A DNA stretch of 64,000 bases from Micractinium sp. NFX-FRZ (Eukaryota; Chlorophyta; Trebouxiophyceae; Chlorellales; Chlorellaceae): contig JAPTJF010000300.1 in assembly GCA_029339195.1 (NCBI GenBank), forward strand, positions 1-64,000, in the 5' to 3' direction. Positions 1 through 12,118 of this stretch are shown one piece after another (positions within the stretch are counted from its first letter, which is position 1; each line of letters starts with the position of its first letter). A program made the position numbers and the translations under genes. A model generated the notes under the pieces. It saw only the letters and a list, made by a program, of their open reading frames with translations. It ran no database searches and was not told the origin of the DNA.

Positions 1-69
1 CGGACGGGGCACCCGCGCCCCCCCCCCCCCCCCCCCCACGGTGATGCACCAAGCCCAGTGCCGCCCCGC

Positions 70-3000
70 TCAGTGCCACACTGCCATGTAGCAGCCATGC
101 AGGCCAAAGGCCAGCGGGCCGCCGCACACAAAGAGCCGCGTGCGCGAGGCGTCCCAGCAGTGTGCGTAGCAGGCGTGCCTGATGTCCATCCCTGCGGCAG
201 GGAGAGATAGTTATGGGGGAATAGGGAAGGCAAGGTGAGGGGCAGGCAAGGTGGGGGTGGCTGACGTGCTGCAGTGCGCGCAACAGGCCTGTCCAGACCT
301 GCAGCGGGGAGGGGGAGTTTTGACAGGGAAGGCAAGGTGTGGGCGCTGTGCCTTGCCCATTGAAGGCCTCACCATCAAAGTGGTCGTAGTACAGGTCGTT
401 GTGCTCCACATAGCCCGCGCCCAGCTGGAGGTGCTGACGTGGCTGCCACGCATGCGGCGGGCTGGGCAGCATCTTGCAGCGCAGCGGCTCCGCGGCATAG
501 TCGTAGGCAGCGGTCTCTGCAGGAGAGAAGGCAGGGAGGGGGGTGAGGGGGAGCCACGGGAGGAGCAGGGCTGGTGCGTGTGCAGCGCACCCAGCCAGCC
601 AGCACCCACCAACAAACCCACGCAAACTGCTGGTGCAAGCACATGCCGTACCACACCACCCATCCACGTGTCCACCAAGCTTTCAAAGCGCGAACTGACG
701 AGCCGCCCGCCAGGGGTCGGGATGGGCTAAATCGCGCGACATTGACAGCACAAACCCACATTGCGTGCACAGTAATCGGATCTCAATTCGACAGGCGCCA
801 CAAGCTAGCACCGCCCCGAGGCCAGCACCAAACCCGCACATTCCTGCATGCTCACAGCGCCTTGCTATTGACAAGCAACGATTGACAAACACCCACCTGT
901 GGGCAGGAAGTCCTGGGCGCGCATGTCGTAGAAGAAGAGCTTGCCGCGGCCGGTGCCAAAGGACAGCAGATGCTCCGTCAGCGCCATGCTGCGCACGCCC
1001 TGGTTCTCGTCGGGCGATGCCACGCTCTGCAGCTCGGCGTTGCGCCTGGGGGGCAGGGACGGAGGGCAGGAGAGAAAAGAAGTTAGCAAACAGCAAGCAA
1101 GGAGTGCAGGAGGGGAAGCAGGAAGCTCATTCTGCCCACCACAGGCTGCCTCGACCTCCCTCCCTCAAAACTGCCCGCCCTTGCCTGCTGTCCAACAAGA
1201 GTAGTGTGCCCCACCCCCCCAGCCGCCAGATGTGTTGCCTGGCCACCCACCAAATTTATAGCACAACCTTGACATACAACACATTCACACACACGCACAC
1301 ACACCTGCGTGGGTCCAGCAGCGTGACATGCCCCACCGACCCCACCGCCAGCAGGTCTGCCCGCTGCTCCAGGCACACCACCTCCTGCACCTTGTCCAGC
1401 TTCACCTGCAGCGCACAGGGAAATAGAGCCATGAACAATGAACATCTCCACATGGTGGAAGCAAGGCATGGCAGCAAGGCACGGCACCTGCTTCACCTGT
1501 CCACCTTAACGTCCACCGCAGCAAGAGGGTGCCAAACAAAGGGGTGCGTCAGGCCAGCAGCAGTCGAGTGGGAGGCAGCCAGGCGCGCACCACACGGTGC
1601 CAACAGAGCCAACCACGGCCCCCCACAACGCATGCCCGCCCACCCACCGTGCGCACGGTGCGCAGGCCGCGTGCGGTGTCCAGCAGCTTGAGGCAGCCCT
1701 CTGTGGAGAGCGCGGCTAGGCGGCAGCTGTCGAAGTTGTATTTCACGTCCCGCACCTTGCCCTGCAGGCAGGCCAGCAAAGCAGCGCGACCAGTATGCGG
1801 TGAGGGGGAGGGCTGGCAAGCGGCCAGGCAGTACGGGTCTCGTTGCGTTGCCAGCCCAACTGGCCGCAGCGGCTGCGCCGGCCGGCTGCAATACACGTGC
1901 ACGCCGCTGCAAGCACGCGTGAGGCGCCAGTGCAGCGACGCCCCCTCCAGCCTGGTGCTGGTGGGTGCCCCTAACTGCCTGCTCCTCTGCTGCTGCAGAG
2001 CTGAGGTATGGTGGCACCGGTGCTGCACAGTCCTCAGCACCCACGTTGACCGCTCATTGCCCCTTGTACCTCCCCTTCAGTGATATGGGAGCCTCCAGGT
2101 CTACGTCCTCCTCCCCACTACCGCCCCAAAGAAGGCAACCATCAGCACCCACCTCAAACTTGCGTTGGAGACCCGCCGCGCTCGGCGACCTCGCTGGCGC
2201 CTGGTACTGCGCCACCGGCGCGCCGCTGCCCGGCTCTGGAATGCTCCACAGCGCCACCGACTGGTCTCGTGAGCCGGTGACCAGGTGGCGGTCGCTCACC
2301 CAGGCGCAAGCAAACACCCAGTCCTGGTGGCCCTGCACAGCACAGCACAGCAAAGCACAGCAGGGGGGCGCAGAGAGAGAGAGTGTGTGGGCGCGCAGGT
2401 GCGGGGCAGAAGCAGGCGGCGCTGGTGTCTGCCTCCACAGGGCCATGGCAGGCAGAACTTGGGGTGCTGCACCGTCAACCGCCGGCGCTCTCGTTGCCAT
2501 TGTTGCGGTGGCCAACACCAAAAGCCTGTGCTGCCAGCAGCAACCGCACTCAGCCGGGTGCATCATCCTTGCAGCATGACGCGCCTCGCGTCCCCCAAAC
2601 CTGCACCCATCACATCCCTGCCCCCTGCCGCTCCCCCTGCCGCTCACTCACCACAAGCGTCTGCACCGGCTGCATGTCTGGCAGGCTGAGCACGGCTGCA
2701 TCCTCTGGCTTGCTGCCCCCCGTCGCCACCATGTCCCCCGCCGGGTTGACCGCCACCGAGTGAATGCCGCACGAGCCCCACGCCGTCTCCAGCACCTCGT
2801 GCGCACGGGGCGGCGCGGGCGGCAGCGGTATTGTGCGCAGCGTGTTGGCAGCCGTGTTCCACTGCAGCAGCTTGTTGCACTTGGTGCCCACCAGCAGGTG
2901 CTGGCTGTCCTGCCATGCCTGTGAATACGCAACAAGGAGGGGGGACGGGCAAGGGTACAGCTGTCAGGATGGCCGCCGGGGCAACTGCAGCCAGGCATGC

Positions 3001-3493
3001 GGCTGCTTCAAAAATTATGTTGCCTGTGGTGCCTCTAGGTGCAGGCAAGGGCGCCAGTTGGGTCAGACAAGCAAGCAGCAGGGAAAGCGGGCCGGTGCAA
3101 GGGCTGGCGGCGGCAACGGGTCAAGCAGTGGCGTCAGGCAGCGGCAGCTGGGGCGGCAGTAGCTGATTTGCTCGGAAAGCTCGCTTTGACTCTATCCGGT
3201 TGGCTCACCGCCGCAAACGCCTTGTCCACAGAGCCCACACTGTTTGCAAGCTTGCCGGTTAACTCCTCCTCCCGCCATAGAGCCGGCTGGCTGTTCAGGA
3301 AGTGCTCGCTAGCCGCATCTCTAAGTCGGGACCTGCGAAACACGAAGGCGGACCGCAAGGCACTTTGAGCGCTTAAGGCGAGCCCCAAGCTGGTTGGCTG
3401 CCGCCAGCCAACGCTGCAAGCATGAGTTGAGCGGCAGCACCTCAGTCTCTGGTCGCTCTGTGCCGCCAGAAGCTGGGAAGCAAAAGGCGCCAT
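70..3493 (-). CDS. DCAF12: DCAF12-type WD40 substrate receptor of CUL4-DDB1 ubiquitin ligase
   Basis: Eight exons on the minus strand: 3493-3209, 2918-2652, 2332-2153, 1761-1648, 1405-1305, 1045-897, 516-373 and 191-70. They join in phase to 453 residues, the length I recall for human DCAF12. Family-typical stretches seen are GTKCNKLLQW early, GHQDWVFACAW with SRDQSVALW in the middle, VGHVTLLDPR, GTGRGKLFFYDMRAQDFL, and a C-terminus GGPLAFGLHGCYMAVWH matching the animal ending (GGPLPSGLHGNYAGLW). DCAF12 is a WD40 propeller that presents substrates (C-terminal di-Glu degrons in animals) to CRL4; the algal substrate is unknown. The start is the first ATG in the frame of exon 1; about 60 N-terminal residues resemble nothing I know. 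It shares a 296-bp divergent spacer with CCT6. Confidence 0.88.
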
Positions 3494-3789
3494 AGCTGCC
3501 AACTCCCGCTGTCGCTCTTATGCACGTATGTGATGCAAGTGAGCCCGCTGCACTGGTCAGAGACAAGCGGACAAAGAGGGACGCAAGTCTGGCGCTCGAA
3601 GACTCAAGCGCCCCGTGCTGTGCTGCGCTCCTCTAGACTGTGGGCTCTACAGGCTTCCCTGTTGCCTGCAATTGACTCCCAACTTTCAGCAGATTTCGCA
3701 AAGACGCACCGGGCAGGCGGGAGTGGGACCGCAAATTGATCGAGAATCGGAAGCAGTGGAAGCAGAGCAATAGCAAAGCGGGCAGCACG
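3494..3789. promoter_or_regulatory. Divergent promoter region between DCAF12 and CCT6
   Basis: A 296-bp spacer separates the start codons of two divergently transcribed genes, so it must hold both promoters and 5' UTRs. No TATA box or recognisable operator stands out. Confidence 0.6.
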
Positions 3790-6700
3790 ATGGCGGCCGT
3801 CAAAAGTCTGAACAAGAATGCAGAGACGCTTGGACGCGGTGCAGCGCTCTTTATGAGCATAAATGCTGGTGCGAAGCTTTGGCAGCCGCTTGGCCTCCCC
3901 ACTCGCTGTTGCTTTGGCTCCTCGGCATGCCAGATCCCTGGGCAAGGGAGCGAGCGGCGGTGGCCGCCAGGCAGCCGCGATCATTGCGCACCCGCCTGAA
4001 CCGCCGCCGCCAGCCGCTAGTGTTGACCGCTTGCTGCGCCGCTGTGCCTGCAGCCAAGGGTCTGTATGATGTGATGAAGACCAACCTGGGGCCCAAGGGC
4101 ACCATCAAGATGCTGGTGGGCGGCGCCGGAGGTGCGTCTAGCTCATCTGCTGCCTGCTGCGCACTTCCGCGGGCGGCCAGCTGCCGCTGCTGCCCGTGCG
4201 CACTGGCTTCCCGCCCTCCCGTCGCCATCCCTGCAGCTGCTCTGCACTTCACGCTGCTACATCCCCGACCCCATAGCGCCCATCCAAGCTGCAGCAATGA
4301 GCCACTCAGCTGCCTGCACACGGTTATGCCCCTCCCGGCCCACTCTCCCGTCAGCCCACCCCGTGCCGCGTGCCGCGGTCCCCCCCCCCCCCCCCCGGTT
4401 GTCTCACACCACAAGTGGCGCCTGATGCCTGCCTGCCTGCTTGCAGACATCAAGCTCACCAAGGACGGCAACGTGCTGCTGCGGGAGATGCAAATCACAA
4501 ACCCCACTGCCGTCATGATTGCGCGCACAGCGGTGGCGCAGGATGAGGTCACCGGGTGAGATGATGAGATGCTCAGGAGGCAGGGGGCAGCCTTGCGGGC
4601 AGCGGCAGGAAGGGTGGGCGGTAGCACAGCAGTGCCAGCGGGCAGGCCAGGCGGCGGCAGGGGTGTGAACGCGAGCTGCCCAGTGCTGGTGGGTGCTCGT
4701 GGGCGTGGCGAAAGCCTGCCGCAATGCCAAAAGCACAACATCTGCAGACCTTGCTTGCGTATGGCGTTGTACTGTCCTGGGCCCTTGCCCACACCCGGCA
4801 TCGCATCACCCGGCTGTCCTTGATTTCTTTGTTCACCCGCCTGTTACTTTCCACAGCGACGGCACCACATCCATGGTCATCCTGATTGGCGAGCTGATGA
4901 AGCAGGCGGAGCGGTACATCGCAGACGGGCTGCACCCGCGCATCATCGCAGAGGTGCGTGCGCCACGTTGGCAAATGCTAGGGTTTGGGGATGACGTTTA
5001 AAGATAGCCATCGCAGAGGTGCGTGCACCAAAACCGCGACCTGTCCACCCGTGGTGTGCCGTGCACCGCCTGCACTCAATTTTGTTTCCGCCTGATGTGC
5101 TACCTCTATCAACCTCTTCCTGTTGTTTGTGCCACTTGGGTGCAGGGCTTTGAGATTGCCAAGCGCGACCTGCTCACCTTCCTGGATGGCTTTAAGGAGG
5201 CTGCAGACCCCACAGACAGGTGGGGGGGGCAGGCTGGGGCGGGCCATTGGCAGGCGCACTGGGGCCCGAGCAAGGGGAGGGAGGGGGCGGTGAGGAGGCA
5301 CTGCCGCGCATGTGGTCAGCCGGCTTCGCTGCCTCCTGCCCCACCGCACTGCGCTACTCTGTGCGGCGCTCCCAGTGTCCATTTTGCCCCGTCCTGAAGC
5401 CGCCCTGAAACTGCCGCCACCATGTGTGTGCTTGCGCAGGGAGATGCTGCGCTGCGTGGCCCGCACCGCGCTGCGTACCAAGCTGCGCGAGTCGCTGGCG
5501 GACCAGCTGACGGACATTGTGGTGGATGGGGTGCTCACAATCAAGAAGGATGACCAGCCCCTGGACCTGTACATGGTGAGCCCTGGTGGTGTTGTGAGTT
5601 CCAAACACAGTCCAAAACATAGCAGCGGATGCGTGTGGGAAGGGCCTGAAAGGGACCAATGGACCTGCACATGGTGAGCCCTTTCAGTATGTGCTGCCTG
5701 GCGGAAACCTAGCAGCGGGCACTTTCACTGTGGGCAAGAGTGGTCGTGCGCAAGCTTGGGGGAAGAATGGAGAATGTGTCAACCACAAGCAGGCGGGAAA
5801 AGCGGCATGTTGGGTGCTGGGTGCGGGTGCAGTGGGAGGTGGTGGTTGGGTGGCGTGGGGTTGTTGCTCGGGCCATGCGCCCACCCGCTGCGCACCTTAG
5901 CTGGGAGCTGCACAGCTCCCTGCTTCTTTCCCACCCCTGGTTTGCTCGCATCCACCCCACCCACCCGCCTCCCTCCCTCACGCTGCCTGCGTGCGCTTTC
6001 CTCCCCGCCAGGTGGAGATCATGCACATGCGGCACAAGCTGGACACAGACACGCGCCTCATCAGGTGGGCTGGGCTGGGTGAGGGCGGACGGGGCCCGTG
6101 GGATCGGGTGGGATCAGGGGCGGGGTTCAGGCTATGGTGTGAGCGCAAAAGTGGTGCGGGGGTGCAAGGTGGTGTGGTGCAGGGGTAGCGGCTGCGGCGT
6201 GTTGCGCAGGCAGCCGCAGCCGGCCAGAGAGCTTGCCTGCGCACTACTGCCACCGCCCCCCCGCTGCCTGCCTGCTGACAGCTGCCCGCCAGCTTCCTCT
6301 GCCCTTCAACTTTTGCAGGGGCCTGGTGCTGGACCACGGCTCCCGCCACCCCGACATGCCCAAGCGCCTGGAGAACTGCCACATCCTCAACCTCAACGTC
6401 TCCCTGGAGTACGAGAAGAGCGAGGTGGGTGCACAGGGAATGCTACACATGCACATGGAAGGAGGAATGCAACAGGGGGCAGGGTTGAGGTGGGCTGGTC
6501 TGCCACGCGCTCAGCCTCAGAGTCTCCCTGGAGTATGAGCAAGAGGCTAGGTGGGTGCACGCACACAAAGTGGCATGTCTGGAAGACGGGGTGGGCAGCA
6601 TGGGGCGGTGCTGGGGTCGAGGTGGGCTGGGGTGCCACGTGCTCATTCCGACCTGAGCCCAGCCTGGGGTGAGAGACAGAGCGAGGTGGGTGCTACCCAG

Positions 6701-9700
6701 GATGGAAGAAGAAGCGTTGCCGGGCTGGCTCTGGTTTGCCTCCCCACCTCCTTGCCACCCGCCCGCTCACCTCGTGCTGCCCTCCTTTCCCCCCGCCTCT
6801 TTGACTGTGCCCGTCTCCCGTCCGGCCCACCCTCCCACCCACCCACCCGCCCTCCGCATTGCCCACCCACCCATGCTCTGCAGGTCAATGCCGGCTTCTT
6901 CTACAGCAGTGCGGAGCAGCGCGAGAAGCTGGTGGCTGCTGAGCGCGCTGTGGTCGACGACAAGGTGCAGCGCATCATCGACCTCAAGAAGCAGGTGGGC
7001 AGGACGTGGCTGTGCATCAACACTGGTCAAACATGCTGACATTGCTTCAAGCAAGTGTGGTTTCGGGGCGGCGGTGGGGCAGATTGCTGAAGCTTGGCTG
7101 TTGACGTGAGGAGGGCCAGTGCAGGTGCTGAGATGGCACACGCCCCCACACAACACACTCTACACGCCCCCCCATCAGCCCACATAGTCTGGGGTGTGCG
7201 CACGTGGCAGCAGCTTCCTGTCCGTCCAACTGTACATGGCCTGCACTCAACACACATAACTCAACCTGCAACCTATACCTTGTAACCCATAACCCCGCCT
7301 TCTTGCCTCCCCCTGCGCAGGTGTGCGCCGACGGCAGCAGCTTTGTGATCATCAACCAAAAGGGGATTGACCCGGGTTCGCTGGACATGCTGGCAAAGGA
7401 GGGCATCCTGGCGCTGCGGTGAGTGCGCTTGCTCCCATGTGTGCTGTTCAGGTGGTTCCTCAGGTGTGCAAAAAAGTCCTGACTTTATTAGTGACCTCAA
7501 AAACCCTGAAGCCAGCTTTGGATGTTCACGTCGGCTTGCCCCGCCATGAGCCGCGCAACCACAGCAGACAGCACACTCACTCATGCTGTGCCCTGCCCGC
7601 TGCGCCTGCTGTGTGTGCTGTGCAGGCGAGCCAAGCGACGCAACGCGGAGCGGCTGCAGCTCGCCTGCGGCGGCTTCACCGTCAACAGCGGTGAGGGCGG
7701 GCGGGAGTTGGGGCTGCCTCTCTGCCTGCAGGCCCTCTGCCCTGCCTGCCTGCCGGCCTGCACCCCGCCTGAACCCACTCCTCCTGCTCCACATGAAGTT
7801 GTGGGGGGAATCTGTTCCCTCGACAGCTTGGGCCAAAGCGGGGGAGTCGGCTATACCAGCCGCCGCCCAGCCCTTGCCTGCGTTGACCCGTTGGTCAACT
7901 GCCTGCCATTGCAGTAAGGGAGATGGACTGGGCGGGGCCAGTGCACAAGCATGCTCTGCTGGCTTAACGACCTCACCCAAGTTTTCTCTGTTACCGTCCT
8001 TTCCTTTTTAACCTGCAGTGGAGGAGACCGAATGCCTGGGCAGGTGTACGAGCGCGTGCTGTATGAAAAGCAGCATCACGCAAGTGCCCTTTCGCACCCT
8101 CTCGTATGCCTCTCCCATCTGGCCTGCAGTGGAGGAGATGGACCCCGACTGCCTGGGCCACGCGGGCCAGGTGTACGAGCACGTGCTGGGTGAGGACAAG
8201 TTCACGTTTGTGGAGGACGTGCGCCACCCGCACTCGTGCACCGTGCTCATCAAGGGGCCCAACGACTACACCATCGCCCAGGTGGGTGCTCTTGTGACAC
8301 TAGCAGTTTCGTGTGTGAACATGTGGGGGAGAGGGCGGGCTCCTGCGCACTCGCGCACCTTGGCCGGCCACGAATCCCAACGACTACACCATCGCCCAGG
8401 CGGGCGCTTGTGGCCGCAGCAGTTTGTGTGTGTGTGAATGGGGGGTGAAGGAGGAGGGGGCAGGAGGCTGGTTGGTTGGTTGGCCACAGGGGGCTGCACC
8501 AGTGCGCAGCAAATTTGGGTTGTTACCAGCCCTGCCGCTACGCACCCACTCGCCTGCTGACGAACCGCCCTCCATCCCCTGAACACCCTGCCCGCCTGGC
8601 GCCGGCTGTCGTCGCTGCAGATCAAGGACGCTGTGCGCGACGGGCTGCGGGCGGTGAAGAACACGATAGAGGATGCGGCAGGTGGGGCGCAGCTAGTACC
8701 TAGCGTGGGGATTGGGGGCCTGGCAGGGCAGTACTGGGCGGTACAGGGTTAAACAGTGTTCTGCCGGGAGTGTGTGCACTGCCTCGGAGCTGGAGCAGCC
8801 AGCGTGGGCGGTGCTTGCCCGCCTGCTGGTGGCAGTGCAGGCTGAGGCGTTGAGGCGAGCGCGGCTGTCGGGCTGCACGTGGGGATTGATGGCCGGCTGC
8901 CTGCCAATAGTTGGCTGCCAACCAATCCGTCTGCCACCTGCGCACTTCCTCTCTCTGGTTTTCAAGACAAACTGCCCGTTGCAGTGGTTCCCGGGCGCGG
9001 GCGCCTTGGAGGTGGCCGCCGCCCACCACCTGCGCAATCTTTTCTGACTTTCTTTTCCAACCCTCTCGTTGCCTGCAGTGGTGCCGGGCGCGGGCGCCTT
9101 TGAAGTGGCCGCCGCCCACCACCTGCGCACCAAGACGATCAAGACGGTGGAGGGGCGGGTGAAGCTGGGCATCGAGGCGTTTGCAGAGGTGGGGCGGGTC
9201 AGCGGGGGCTCAGGCACGCATGATTTGTGTGTTGGGTGCTGCTGCCGTCGATTGTTCCGTACAGCGGGCCAAGCTTGGCAGAGCAAGCTGGGGCGTACGG
9301 AGGTGCCGATGTGTGGTCAGCTGAGGAGGCGGTCGGGGGCCAGGGATTGCCGCGTAGCTGTTGCTCATGAGCCGGCGCTGCTTTTGCTGCTTCCCTTCTG
9401 CACATCTGTACCGCTATGGTTTGCACGGTTTGCACCCTGCGTTCCCATGCTCCACATCTACGTCTTCCTCCCTTGCTCAACCACTCTGCGGTCCTGCCCT
9501 CTCTATGCCCCCTCCCCTGCAGACGCTGGTGGGCGTGCCCAGGGATCACACATCCTTTGCTAAGCACATGTTGATCCTGTTTCTTCTGTACCGTCCCCGC
9601 CCCCCGCAGGCGCTGCTGGGCGTGCCCAAGATCCTGGCGGAGAACAGCGGCTACGACCCCCAGGACTGCATCATTGCGCTGCAGGTGAGCGTGGGTGGTT

Positions 9701-10721
9701 TGCATGGGCACGTGCATGTAGTAGCATGTATGCGACATCGGTTTGGTGTGTGCAGTGGGCAGCAGGCGGGGGCGGGGTTGAACCGCAGGGCTTGCATCAC
9801 CTCTCTGCCGTTGGGCAGCCAGGCCCAGCATGGCCATGTGGGGCCCAGCATGGCAAGGGTACAGACAGCCCCTGGTAGACAAGAGTGGGCACAGCCTGCC
9901 ACTCCACCCCACCTGCCAGCCAGCCAGCCAGTGCGTGCGCCGTCGCATCTCGACGCGCTGCGCTGCGGCGCTGTGCTGTGGTCATGATGTGACGATACGC
10001 TGTGCCCGCTGCGCCCACGCCTGCGCAGGAGGAGGTGGAGCACGGCGGCTGCGTGGGCCTGGATGTGTCCACCGGCGAGCCGGCGGACCCGCACCTCACC
10101 GGCGTGATGGACAACTACATTGTCAAGCGGCAAATCCTGCAGAGGTGAGCAGCTCAGGAAGTAGTTGCATAATAATCAGAAGAGAGGCAGTGTTTGGGTG
10201 TGCTGTGTTGCGGGCGTGCCATCGTCAAGCAGGCAAATCCTGCAGAGGGGTGAGCAGCGGGATGGAGAGGTGCTTGAGGAGGCTCACAGGCGCTCTCTTT
10301 GGCCTCCCAGCTGGCTGTCCCTGTCCTCTTGCTCATCAAGATAAGGATGCGTGCGGAGTGTGCGGGTTGCCTGAGGCTTGTGCGCGCCTCCGCCTGCTCG
10401 TACAGTCCACGCCGGATGGTGCCTTGGATGGCCGGGCAGCGCCGCGTGACTGCGCCCCTGCCTGGGTCCTGTTTCTCACCCTTGCCCCACCTCCGTTTTC
10501 CTGCCCCGCCCACCCTGTGACCGCGCCTATGGTGGCCAGCGAGCTGCTGCTGATCCCCCCCCAGGGCGCCTGTGCTGATAATATAAGCCCCCTCTAACCC
10601 TCACAAACTTTGTCTGTCCCTCCCTGCCCCTCCCCTCCCCCGCAGCGCGCCCATCGTGGCCAGCCAGCTGCTGCTGGTGGACGAAGTGCTGCGGGCGGGC
10701 ATGAACATGAGGCGGCAGTAG
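3790..10721 (+). CDS. CCT6: T-complex protein 1 subunit zeta (CCT6), cytosolic chaperonin
   Basis: Seventeen exons: 3790-3868, 4054-4131, 4447-4555, 4857-4953, 5146-5219, 5440-5575, 6012-6064, 6319-6424, 6884-6994, 7321-7418, 7626-7690, 8130-8281, 8621-8681, 9079-9188, 9610-9684, 10029-10144 and 10646-10721. All phases agree and give 531 residues, the usual CCT6 length. The N-terminus [14 protein letters not shown] near residue 38, the nucleotide motif GDGTT at 89-93, [15 protein letters not shown] and the C-terminal [12 protein letters not shown] are diagnostic of the zeta subunit. The protein forms one position of the eight-subunit TRiC ring that folds actin and tubulin with ATP. The ATG at 3790 is chosen because the product then begins like animal CCT6. 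Several introns and the 3' flank contain decayed copies of adjacent exon edges. Confidence 0.97.
8012..8065 (+). pseudogene. Decayed duplicate of CCT6 exon 12 start, including its acceptor site
   Basis: The stretch reproduces the acceptor (cctgcag) and beginning of the true exon at 8130 (TGGAGGAGA, GCCTGGGC, AGGTGTACGAG), but a short internal deletion shifts the frame. It lies in intron 11, about 110 bp before the real exon. An alternative exon is unlikely because the frame is lost. Confidence 0.75.
8367..8439 (+). repeat. Echo of CCT6 exon 12 end plus donor and following intron
   Basis: The end of exon 12 at 8259-8281 (CCCAACGACTACACCATCGC) and about 40 bp of intron after it recur here. The copy has CAGGCGGG where the real donor has CAGGTGGG, so the splice site is lost. 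Confidence 0.75.
8982..9043 (+). repeat. Echo of CCT6 exon 14 start in intron 13
   Basis: GCAGTGG, CCGGGCGCGGGCGCC and GTGGCCGCCGCCCACCACCT match exon 14 at 9076-9128. The copy carries a small change that breaks the reading frame. Confidence 0.75.
10202..10260 (+). repeat. Echo of CCT6 exon 16 end and donor in intron 16
   Basis: The end of exon 16 (10118-10152, including GCAAATCCTGCAGAGG and the GTGAGCAGC donor) is repeated with single-base insertions. A second partial copy at about 10528-10560 mimics exon 17 (GTGGCCAGC, GAGCTGCTGCTG). Confidence 0.7.
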
Positions 10722-10775
10722 CATGGCATGCACAGCGCGCGTAGCGTGCTTGACATGTAACCGTGCACAGCAGGC

Positions 10776-10819
10776 GGATGAGGTGCTGAGGGCGGGCATG
10801 CACACAAGGCGGCAGTAGT
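10776..10819 (+). repeat. Echo of the CCT6 last exon including the stop codon
   Basis: The 44 bp match 10678-10721 (GGCGGGCATG, AGGCGGCAGTAG) and lie about 55 bp beyond the real stop, in the 3' UTR. The copy has substitutions and no function is apparent. Confidence 0.75.
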
Positions 10820-11032
10820 GGGGTGCCCAGCGTACACTGGCAGCCAGTTTAAGTGTGCATGGCGGCACTGTGGCAGTAGCATGTTATGGGCTGCTGCCCA
10901 CAAAGTGCCCTTACACCACATTCACAGTGCCCTTTGCGTCCCCAGTTCGCCTGCATGCCCCCATCCCGCCCTTGCTGATGCTTTGCAGCTCGCAGCTCCA
11001 CGAATGCCTGAAACACACCGACTGCCAGTGTG

Positions 11033-11037
11033 TGTAA
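11033..11037 (+). terminator. Candidate TGTAA polyadenylation signal of CCT6
   Basis: TGTAA is the established polyadenylation motif of green algae. This copy lies about 310 bp after the CCT6 stop; an alternative at 10756 is nearer but falls just before the echo repeat. Confidence 0.4.
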
Positions 11038-12118
11038 CCTCAGAACACAAGCTCAAGCTCCCGTGCTTCACCCAGCCCTGTGTATGGCGGTGGTTGGAAG
11101 TAACACGCATGCGAAGTTGTGGGTTCGGATCATGGTTGTGCGGGAGGCCAGGCACTGCCCAGGAGCCAGCCTGCAGCTGTGCCATAATGGGATGCCGTTT
11201 GGCGTGGGCGCCAAACACCCAGGCACCGGCAGCAGGCACACCAGAGCTCGGCTGATGCAAAGATCGTCTTGCTCCCCTCTCTTGCACTGTTCAACCTCTT
11301 CATTGTTGGTAGTTCAATCGTAGTGGCCCATGCTGCATGTGGGGCGGGCCATTTCCGGGCAGCATGCTATCAGCGGAGCGGGGTGGGCTTGGCAAGGTGC
11401 AGGGCTTGGCAAGAACGCCAGGCTCTCATGTGCTGGTGTTCCACGGCGAGTGCCGTGCCCTGTTCTGGTATACGGCTTGGTTTAAATGTGTTGCTGTTGT
11501 TTAAATGTGACAAAGCGAGACGGTGAGCCGAGGTTGCGAAGCGGCAACGAAGGTGGCTGCCGCGCAAGGGATGGCATGATTACTCTGCCATATCACAAAC
11601 TAACCTCAACCAAACTCGGAATGAGTACCTGTGGGTTCTGCCCACCAATCCTGCATGGCACAGCTCCCGCTCTCGGGCTGGTGGGCGGCAGGCGGACGGC
11701 AGGCGGTGCGGTAGCGTGCAGATGGGGTGTTTGAAATGTAGCGCCCGGCCCGCTTGATCCACCTGCTGAGACGCATGCGACTCGATGCGATCATGCATGC
11801 ATGCGGGAGTTCCGGTTGGGACTTGGTTTCAGCGCTGGATGGAACTTGCGCCCGCGGAATCGACGTGGCGGAGACCCAAGATTGTGTGAGGGCCCCGCCG
11901 CGGCTGCCTTTGCGACTGATTGACACACAGCAACACACAGGTTCTGAATTGCACAGCACAACGCCCTCAAACAGCGTTTCCGTTGCACCAGGGTTTCACA
12001 GCTCGTGAACCGGTGCTCGCACCGCCTCCGGCACCCCTCTTCTGCTTGAGCAGACACGGAGCCAGGCCGCAACCTACCCCTGCCTCACCGCGCCCGACAG
12101 CGGGTGCTCGGTAGCACC

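Larger units (their letters stand above)
10722..12118. other. CCT6 3' flank and promoter side of the next gene
   Basis: About 1.4 kb without a supportable coding exon. It holds the last-exon echo, two TGTAA motifs usable as green-algal polyadenylation signals (10756 and 11033), and presumably the promoter of the WD40 gene that starts at 12119. Confidence 0.5.

Noticed and set aside
1..37. Poly(C) run at the window start, and similar C or G runs at 4380-4396 and 59731-59746
   Set aside because: Homopolymers of this length are common in such GC-rich genomes and may also reflect assembly uncertainty; no function is supported.
8012..8065. Mutually exclusive alternative exon in CCT6
   Set aside because: A deletion breaks the frame and there is no matching donor, so a decayed duplicate is the better reading.
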